DNA of 9,082 bases from Bacillota bacterium (GTDB taxonomy: Bacteria; Bacillota; Desulfitobacteriia; Desulfitobacteriales; JAJXUE01). Location: contig JAJYNB010000390.1 of the NCBI GenBank assembly GCA_021786555.1, positions 1 to 9,082 of the forward strand, written 5' to 3'. The position numbers and the translations under genes are program-made. Of this stretch, positions 4,574-9,082 are shown piece after piece. Numbering within the stretch: position 1 is the stretch's first letter; each line of letters starts with the position of its first letter. Below the pieces are notes generated by a model. The model made no database searches. It was not told the DNA's origin and worked only from the letters and a program-made list of their open reading frames with translations.

Positions 4574-6484
4574 TTATAATTTTTTTGCAATCTCCCCGAT
4601 GACCTGTTGTACGAATTCATCCAGCTCTCTGGCGCCCAGGTCCCCTTCTCCTCTGCGGCGCACGGCTACAGCCCGGCTCTCCACTTCCTTATCTCCAACT
4701 ACCAGGATGTAAGGCACTTTGTCCATCTGAGCTTGCCTGATTTTGTAACTGATTTTTTCCCGCCGTTCATCAACCTCCACTCTGACGTCCGCGGTGCTCA
4801 GTTCGGCCGCCACGTTTCTGGCATATTCTTCATGCCTGTCGCTGATTGGCAAAACCCTTACCTGAACCGGTGACAGCCAAAGCGGGAAGGCACCCGCATA
4901 ATGCTCAGTGAGAATGGCAATAAACCTCTCTATGCTGCCGTAAATAGTACGGTGTATCATGACCGGACGGTGCTTCTGTCCGTCCTCACCAATGTAGTGC
5001 ATGTCGAACTTCTCCGGCATTTGAAAATCCAATTGGATAGTGCCGCACTGCCAGGTCCGGCCCAGGCAGTCTCTTAAATGAAAATCTATTTTCGGACCGT
5101 AAAAAGCGCCATCCCCGGGGTTTACCTTATAATTGACCCCCTTGGCCTCCAGAGCCTCCTGCAAGGCATTGGTGGCCATTTCCCAGTCTGCGTCAGACCC
5201 CATGGAGTTTTCCGGCCGGGTTGAGAGTTCCACATGATATTCGAAACCGAAAACCGTATAAAAGTAATCCACCAAACTTATGACACCCATAAGTTCGTTT
5301 TTTACCTGACTGGGGAGCAGGTATATATGGGCATCGTCCTGGGTAAAATTGCGTACCCGCAGCAGTCCATGCAGAGCGCCGGAAAGCTCGTGGCGGTGCA
5401 CAAGACCCAGCTCTCCCATCCTGATGGGCAGGTCGCGGTAACTGTGCAGCCTGGTCTTGTACACCAGAATACCACCGGGGCAGTTCATAGGTTTGACGGC
5501 ATAGTCAGCCTCGTCAATCTTGGTAAAATACATGTTTTCCCGGTAATGGTCCCAGTGCCCAGACTGTTCCCACAGGCTGCGGTTTAGGATAATCGGGGTC
5601 TTGATTTCCTGGTACCCGTTCTTTTTGTGCTGCTCCCGCCAGAAGTTTTCCAGTTCGTTGCGCAGCACCATACCCTTAGGGTGGAAAAACGGAAATCCAG
5701 GACCCTCATCGTGGAAACTGAACAACTCCAACTCCATGCCGATTTTACGGTGGTCCCGCCGCTTGGCCTCTTCAAGTTTGAACAGGTAGTCTTCCAGTTC
5801 AGCCTGTTTCGGAAAAGAAGTGCCGTAAATGCGCTGCAGCATTTTGTTTTTTTCGCTGCCCCGCCAGTAAGCGCCTGCAACACTTTGCAGCTTGATAGCT
5901 TTTATTTTGCCGGTAGATGGAACGTGGGGTCCTGCGCACAGATCCACAAAGTCTCCCTGGCGATACATAGAAATTACAGCGTCAACCGGCAAATCTTGTA
6001 CCAACTCAACTTTATATTTTTCACCGCGGGCTTCAAAGAATTTTATAGCTTCTTCTCTGGACACCTCGGAGCGCTCAAAGCCGTAATCTTGCTTGACAAT
6101 TCTGTCCATTTCCTGTTCAATCTTCGTCAGATCCTCCGGGGTAAAAACGTGCTCAGAATCAAAATCATAGTAAAAACCGTTGGCGATGGCGGGGCCAATC
6201 CCTAGGTTTGTCCCTGGGAACAGCTTCTTCACCGCCTGGGCCAGGATATGGGATGAACTATGCCTGAAAGTATCCTGACCTTCCGGCGTATCAAAAGTAA
6301 GAATCTCCAACTCCGCGTCCTGGTTCAGAGGTTGGGCCAAATCCACTACCTCCCCGTCCACCTTGGCGGCCAAAGCGGCTTTAGCCAATCCACGGCTGAT
6401 TCCCTCAGCAACCGCGAGGAACGAAGTTCCTCGCGGAAACTCTTTGACCGAACCATCTTTAAGCTTAACCTTTACCGAACTCAT
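4574..6484 (-). CDS. thrS: Threonyl-tRNA synthetase
   Basis: This class II enzyme charges tRNA-Thr in the cytoplasm and hydrolyses mischarged Ser-tRNA-Thr. It is 636 residues, full length. Residues 1-62 are the TGS domain. Residues ~63-225 are the N2/SAD editing domain, with H75 and H79 (HSSSH) and C183/H187 (DLCAGPH). The catalytic core is ~245-535, with zinc ligands C335 (MNCPGG), H386 (DDAHI) and H511 (IHRTIYGS). Motif 2 is ~355-388 (RMGELGLVHRHE...RVRNFTQDDAH) and motif 3 is 507-525. The anticodon-binding domain is ~537-636 (VQVRVLPISDRHEEYA...DKVPYILVVGDKE). All key editing and catalytic residues are present. ATG at 6484 follows AAGGAGG at 8 nt. It sits downstream of ytxC, the same order as in Bacillus, with its own promoter and Thr T-box leader. 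Confidence 0.99.
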   Translation of the reverse strand: MSSVKVKLKDGSVKEFPRGTSFLAVAEGISRGLAKAALAAKVDGEVVDLAQPLNQDAELEILTFDTPEGQDTFRHSSSHILAQAVKKLFPGTNLGIGPAIANGFYYDFDSEHVFTPEDLTKIEQEMDRIVKQDYGFERSEVSREEAIKFFEARGEKYKVELVQDLPVDAVISMYRQGDFVDLCAGPHVPSTGKIKAIKLQSVAGAYWRGSEKNKMLQRIYGTSFPKQAELEDYLFKLEEAKRRDHRKIGMELELFSFHDEGPGFPFFHPKGMVLRNELENFWREQHKKNGYQEIKTPIILNRSLWEQSGHWDHYRENMYFTKIDEADYAVKPMNCPGGILVYKTRLHSYRDLPIRMGELGLVHRHELSGALHGLLRVRNFTQDDAHIYLLPSQVKNELMGVISLVDYFYTVFGFEYHVELSTRPENSMGSDADWEMATNALQEALEAKGVNYKVNPGDGAFYGPKIDFHLRDCLGRTWQCGTIQLDFQMPEKFDMHYIGEDGQKHRPVMIHRTIYGSIERFIAILTEHYAGAFPLWLSPVQVRVLPISDRHEEYARNVAAELSTADVRVEVDERREKISYKIRQAQMDKVPYILVVGDKEVESRAVAVRRRGEGDLGARELDEFVQQVIGEIAKKL

Positions 6485-6599
6485 TAATACTTCCTCCTTA
6501 CAAGCACAGGCTCAATTTATGCAATTGCCGTTGTTGCCGGAATCGAAAAGACATTGTGTCTTAACCCTTAACCGCCTGGGCTGCGCCAAAAAATCACAT

Positions 6600-6627
6600 T
6601 AAAAAACCCCCGTCCCGCAATGGGACG
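6600..6627 (-). terminator. Attenuator terminator of the thrS T-box leader
   Basis: On the minus strand CGTCCC, loop ATTGC, GGGACG (6611-6627) is followed by GGGG and then TTTTTT (6600-6606 region). It is placed directly after the T-box sequence, as expected for the competing terminator. Confidence 0.92.
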
Positions 6628-6851
6628 AGAGCTGTCTCCCGTGGTTCCACCCAAATAGGAAAAATATTTCCCACTTTTAGCTCTAACGCAGCATACGGCC
6701 CTGCTTACTCCCCGAAGGTTTCCGCAGGGCTGCTCAGAGGTGGTTTTCCAATACCCAAGTGCAGGAAAAGCTTTCAGCCAACGCCTTTCTCTCTGAACAA
6801 CCCCTGGGTTTGTACTGTCCTCTTCACAGCAGATTAATTATCTGGCTTTAT
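6600..6851 (-). promoter_or_regulatory. Thr-responsive T-box leader of thrS
   Basis: The T-box sequence is at 6639-6652 (minus strand GGGTGGAACCACGG). Its UGGA would pair with UCCA, the 3' end expected for tRNA-Thr with discriminator U. The base of stem I pairs AGAGG (6819-6823) with CCUCU (6736-6740). The S-turn motif AGTA lies at 6813-6816. One base before the closing helix, at 6742-6744, is ACC, a Thr codon and the likely specifier. The AGAGAG and GGCTGAAAGC elements of distal stem I are also present. The layout matches the pheS leader base for base at the specifier. Uncharged tRNA-Thr should stabilise the antiterminator and allow thrS transcription. Confidence 0.96.
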
Positions 6852-6857
6852 TTATAA

Positions 6858-6887
6858 ATTATAAAGCCAAAGCCGGGCAACTGTCAA
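6858..6887 (-). promoter_or_regulatory. Vegetative promoter of thrS
   Basis: On the minus strand a perfect -35 TTGACA (6882-6887) overlaps the ytxC stop codon. An 18-bp spacer leads to a perfect -10 TATAAT (6858-6863). The expected start is near 6851, about 26 nt before stem I of the T-box. Confidence 0.83.
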
Positions 6888-7756
6888 CTTTTGCTTGACA
6901 GGCTGCACAGACTACACCCCTGACAGTTGCTCACCCGGTCCCCAAAAACATTGCGAATAGTTCTGATGGTCTCACTTTCCCTTTTTGCGGTGACATGGAG
7001 AACCACAAACCGGGGAGCGATTGTAATTAAAGCGCTAATCAGCAAATCCTCATATGTAATTTCATTATCCACTAAGTCGGCGACAAACCCATCAAGGTAG
7101 TCGTTGTTAACCATATTATTATCCTGATCATAAAGTTGGAACCCGCCGGATGGTTTGACCAATACGTGGAGCGTCTCGATCTTGGGTTCCTGGATGTCTA
7201 CAAAATAACGCAGCAGCCTGATAAACTCCAAATATTCCTTTTCCATCACAAATTCATCCACTGCGACCGTGATGGCTGCCTGAAGCTCTGAATAGTACTC
7301 TTTAAGCCTAAAACGGATGAAGCCTTCCAGGATAAGCTTATCGTGGATTTCCAGGTAATCGCGTATCTTCTGGGCTATGCGGGTCTTACGGCTATGGCGG
7401 TATGTAAGAGACATTCCCGCACAGTTATTGAGAACCTTGAGCACCTTGTCGCTAATAATGGCTCTTTCCTGATCGCTGAAATACTGATGGTGCAGCTTTA
7501 ACTCTCTATTAATCAGCCCGTTTTCCCAATTGCCCAGGATAATCTCCGCCAGGGCATTGGCGAGATAGTGCTTAAAGACTCTCTCGGCTAAATTATCACT
7601 GGCGGCAGGGCGGATGGGATTACAGTCAATAAAGGTAAAGCCGCCAACCTCCTGTTCCGCCAGCTGTACCTCTACGCCCGTCAAGAGGGCAAACTGTGAA
7701 TTCAATGTACTGCGGAGTCCGTCAATATTCTGTCTAGCTCCGATAGAGATATTCAC
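6884..7756 (-). CDS. ytxC: Putative sporulation protein YtxC
   Basis: This is a YtxC-family protein found in spore-forming Firmicutes, with no known biochemical role. Support comes from the central HDKLILEGFIRFRLKEYYSEL region (about residues 138-158 of the revised protein), typical of the family, and from its place directly upstream of thrS as in Bacillus. It is about 290 residues (B. subtilis YtxC is near 280), soluble with no membrane segment. The C-terminus carries C278-x2-C281-x2-C284, a possible metal or disulfide site. The frame extends to a GTG at 7798, but the GTG at 7754-7756 has AGGGGG 8 nt upstream, and an apparent -10 element lies between the two, so I chose 7756. The gene is isolated from the tRNA operon by two terminators. 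A sigma-E-like promoter may drive it in the mother cell. Confidence 0.85.
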   Translation of the reverse strand: MNISIGARQNIDGLRSTLNSQFALLTGVEVQLAEQEVGGFTFIDCNPIRPAASDNLAERVFKHYLANALAEIILGNWENGLINRELKLHHQYFSDQERAIISDKVLKVLNNCAGMSLTYRHSRKTRIAQKIRDYLEIHDKLILEGFIRFRLKEYYSELQAAITVAVDEFVMEKEYLEFIRLLRYFVDIQEPKIETLHVLVKPSGGFQLYDQDNNMVNNDYLDGFVADLVDNEITYEDLLISALITIAPRFVVLHVTAKRESETIRTIRNVFGDRVSNCQGCSLCSLSSKS

Positions 7757-7780
7757 TGGTTTAGCCCCCTTTTTATCTTT

Positions 7781-7808
7781 ATTATATGAAGGGCCCACTC
7801 ATTTATAC
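7781..7808 (-). promoter_or_regulatory. Possible sporulation (sigma-E-like) promoter of ytxC
   Basis: On the minus strand CATATAAT (7781-7788) matches seven of eight positions of the Bacillus sigma-E -10 pattern CATACAnT. GTATAAA 13 bp upstream (7802-7808) partly resembles its -35. It lies ~25 nt ahead of the preferred GTG start. TATAAT inside it could also serve sigma-A, but no matching -35 is present. This is an inference from a short motif. Confidence 0.35.
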
Positions 7809-7835
7809 TGTGCCCGGCAGTCAAGCATTCCGGCG

Positions 7836-7858
7836 AAAAAAAAGTGCCCTTGGCACTT
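7836..7858 (-). terminator. Second terminator after the tRNA operon
   Basis: On the minus strand AAGTGCC, loop AAG, GGCACTT (7842-7858) is followed by eight T (7836-7843 region). It backs up the nearer terminator and insulates ytxC. Confidence 0.88.
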
Positions 7859-7897
7859 CCATATTATTTACAAAATGCGCGAAAACTAAACACAAAT

Positions 7898-7925
7898 AAA
7901 AAAATCCCGCCTTAAAGACAGGATT
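7898..7925 (-). terminator. First terminator after the tRNA operon
   Basis: On the minus strand a 10-bp stem AATCCTGTCT/AGGCGGGATT (three-base loop, two G-U pairs, 7903-7925) is followed by seven T (7898-7904). It begins 10 nt after the CCA end of tRNA-Val. Confidence 0.85.
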
Positions 7926-7934
7926 AATTATCTA

Positions 7935-8011
7935 TGGTGGGTTTGAGAGGACTCGAACCTCCGACCCCCTCGATGTCAACGAGGTACTCTAACCAGCTGA
8001 GCTACAAACCC
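7935..8011 (-). tRNA. tRNA-Val (anticodon GAC)
   Basis: Acceptor GGGTTTG/CAAACCC, anticodon arm CCTCG-TTGACAT-CGAGG, T arm GGAGG-TTCGAGT-CCTCT, discriminator A and encoded CCA are all present. It is 77 nt with CCA and the last gene of the operon. Confidence 0.97.
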
Positions 8012-8019
8012 ATATTTTT

Positions 8020-8108
8020 TGGTGCCGAAGACCGGGGTCGAACCGGTACGGGCTTTAGGGCCCGCGGGATTTTAAGTCCCGTGCGTCTGCCAATTCCGCC
8101 ACTTCGGC
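8020..8108 (-). tRNA. tRNA-Leu (anticodon TAA)
   Basis: This is a class II tRNA of 89 nt with encoded CCA. Acceptor is GCCGAAG/CTTCGGC and the anticodon arm is CGGGA-CTTAAAA-TCCCG. The long variable arm is CGGGC-CCTAAA-GCCCG, the T arm ACCGG-TTCGACC-CCGGT, discriminator A. Eight nt separate it from tRNA-Val. Confidence 0.97.
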
Positions 8109-8112
8109 ATAA

Positions 8113-8186
<74 letters not shown>

Positions 8187-8227
8187 ATACGAGTATAAGA
8201 AAAGTCCAGACCGGGGACAGTGATAAG

Positions 8228-8302
8228 TGGAGCGGGTGACGAGATTCGAACTCGCGACTTTCACCTTGGCAAGGTGACACTCTACCACTGAGTTACACCC
8301 GC
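8228..8302 (-). tRNA. tRNA-Gly (anticodon GCC)
   Basis: Acceptor GCGGGTG/CACCCGC, anticodon arm TCACC-TTGCCAA-GGTGA, discriminator U and encoded CCA. 75 nt. Confidence 0.97.
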
Positions 8303-8309
8303 AGATTAA

Positions 8310-8385
<76 letters not shown>

Positions 8386-8391
8386 AGGAAA

Positions 8392-8467
8392 TGGCGACCC
8401 CGATCGGACTTGAACCGACGATCTCCTGCGTGACAGGCAGGCATGTTAACCACTACACCACGGGGCC
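8392..8467 (-). tRNA. tRNA-Asp (anticodon GTC)
   Basis: Acceptor GGCCCCG/CGGGGTC (G2-U71 wobble), anticodon arm CCTGC-CTGTCAC-GCAGG, discriminator G (expected for tRNA-Asp) and encoded CCA. 76 nt. It is the first gene of the operon. Confidence 0.97.
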
Positions 8468-8494
8468 AGATGCCCGCTTGAACTGACAAATAAC

Positions 8495-8523
8495 AGTATA
8501 CACAAACGGTTCATTTCTGTCAA
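8495..8523 (-). promoter_or_regulatory. Proximal promoter of the tRNA operon
   Basis: On the minus strand a perfect -35 TTGACA (8518-8523), 17-bp spacer and -10 TATACT (8495-8500). The start is expected about 20 nt before tRNA-Asp. Confidence 0.88.
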
Positions 8524-8524
8524 A

Positions 8525-8546
8525 GTATTTTTATTGACAAAAATAC
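8525..8546. repeat. Perfect inverted repeat next to the tRNA promoter -35 box
   Basis: GTATTTTT and AAAAATAC form perfect 8-nt arms around a 6-nt centre (ATTGAC on the plus strand), immediately upstream of the proximal -35. No T-run suitable for termination follows on the minus strand. It could be a protein-binding operator, an AT-rich upstream element, or a processing hairpin in transcripts from the distal promoter. Confidence 0.6.
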
Positions 8547-8580
8547 AAATAATTTCACTTTCTCAAACGAAAGTAAAGAT

Positions 8581-8609
8581 ATTATAACACGTGAGTTTTA
8601 GCCGGTCAA
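8581..8609 (-). promoter_or_regulatory. Distal promoter of the tRNA operon
   Basis: On the minus strand -35 TTGACC (8604-8609), 17-bp spacer and perfect -10 TATAAT (8581-8586). It faces the tRNA genes 86 bp upstream of the proximal promoter. Tandem promoters are usual for stable-RNA operons. Confidence 0.8.
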
Positions 8610-8701
8610 TGACAGTATGATGCCATCTCATCCATTGTCTGGTTTTAAAGCATCAGCAAAATTCAAGCGTTTTGAGTCTCTTAAATCCGGTCTCGATCCG
8701 G

Positions 8702-9082
8702 TTAACTATTCCTGCCCGAGTTTATCCTATACACTGAAAAACCGGTTAGATCGTCCTTAATCATGCTGTTTTTTGGGTATTTTCTCAACAACTTCACTAC
8801 CGTGAGGTCACCCACTGCTCCTGATGTGTGAATCGCCAGGGGAAGTGCCAGCCACAGGGTGCTAAAAGGAAAAAATTCAATCACAGCTATTCCAGCAGCG
8901 CTAAGCAGTGTTACCGGCGCCAAAGCCACTATTTTGTACTGCTGCAAGGGCAACAAGCTGTCCGTAGTTGTAGCCAGATAAGGTACCCCTGCTTTGATGC
9001 CCCAAGTATACCTCGGCTTAGCCCCCAAAATCAATATAACTGAACCGTGAATCAGTTCATGCACCGCGAATAAAAGCACAAG
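8702..9082 (-). CDS. DUF3267-family putative membrane zinc metallopeptidase (5' end outside window)
   Basis: The frame is open to the window edge; the first possible start inside the window is a GTG that is better read as an internal Val in LVLLFAVHELIHG, so the N-terminus is missing. HELIHG is the zincin HExxH motif set in a hydrophobic helix. A second hydrophobic pair follows (IVALAPVTLLSAAGIAVIEFFPF and TLWLALPLAIHTSGAVGDL). The D of HTSGAVGD is the likely third metal ligand, as in this site-2-protease-like family. The layout fits DUF3267 ('putative zincin peptidase'), membrane proteins of ~180-200 residues common in Firmicutes, with no substrate known. It lies upstream of the tRNA operon on the same strand, with no evident functional link. 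Confidence 0.75.
   Translation of the reverse strand, partial: LVLLFAVHELIHGSVILILGAKPRYTWGIKAGVPYLATTTDSLLPLQQYKIVALAPVTLLSAAGIAVIEFFPFSTLWLALPLAIHTSGAVGDLTVVKLLRKYPKNSMIKDDLTGFSVYRINSGRNS

Larger units (their letters stand above)
8468..8701. other. Intergenic region between the DUF3267 gene and the tRNA operon
   Basis: This region holds the two tandem promoters and the inverted repeat listed separately, plus a small hairpin ACTTTC/GAAAGT between them (around 8555-8573). In 8610-8701 I see no gene and no convincing terminator for the membrane-protein gene, so some read-through into the tRNA operon is possible. Confidence 0.6.

Noticed and set aside
5627..6205. Plus-strand open frame of 192 codons inside thrS
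   Set aside because: It is a shadow of the strongly conserved thrS coding sequence on the other strand, with no SD and no recognisable domain.
6836..6865. Possible plus-strand promoter from the AT-rich TTTATAAATTATAAAG stretch
   Set aside because: No plus-strand gene or -35 box fits; the same bases give a perfect minus-strand -10 for thrS.
8525..8546. Inverted repeat considered as an intrinsic terminator
   Set aside because: No T-run follows either arm on the minus strand and the stem is entirely A/T-rich, so it is listed as a repeat instead.

Overview
The window looks like the genome of a spore-forming, low-to-mid GC member of the Clostridia (Peptococcaceae/Desulfotomaculum-like). The reasons are the ytxC-thrS-infC-rpmI-rplT-rRNA methyltransferase-pheS-pheT gene order, two T-box leaders in front of aminoacyl-tRNA synthetase genes, and the sporulation-associated gene ytxC. 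The genus cannot be fixed from sequence alone. Almost everything is transcribed from the minus strand, so the biological order runs from high to low coordinates.

From right to left: (1) 8702-9082 is the 3' part of a DUF3267-type membrane zincin, cut by the window edge. (2) 8468-8700 is intergenic, with two tandem vegetative promoters and an inverted repeat. (3) 7935-8467 is a six-gene tRNA operon, Asp-Phe-Gly-Cys-Leu-Val, all with encoded CCA, closed by two intrinsic terminators. (4) ytxC. (5) thrS behind its own promoter and a Thr-specific T-box leader. (6) The translation operon infC-rpmI-rplT, with a promoter directly after thrS, a leader attenuator, a probable AUU start for infC, and a terminator after rplT. 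(7) A TrmH/SpoU-family rRNA 2'-O-methyltransferase. (8) A promoter, an unusually long Phe-specific T-box leader, pheS, and the first ~145 codons of pheT.

The left end is abnormal. At about 285-305 the pheT reading frame stops resembling PheT and the DNA becomes GC-rich. Positions 1-195 on the plus strand encode the C-terminus of an M42-family aminopeptidase, and its stop overlaps the stop of the minus-strand frame in a shared CTAG. Since pheT is essential and pheS upstream is intact, this is either a chimeric join or a rearrangement that relies on another pheT copy.

The genes form a coherent translation module: charging of Thr and Phe, initiation factor 3, two large-subunit proteins, an RNA methylase and tRNAs. 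Several control layers can be read directly. The pheS leader carries UUC and UGGU, which match the anticodon GAA and discriminator A of the tRNA-Phe gene in this window. The thrS leader carries ACC and UGGA, as expected for tRNA-Thr. The infC leader has two mutually exclusive hairpins ahead of the Shine-Dalgarno sequence. I found no mobile element, CRISPR array or clearly novel system.
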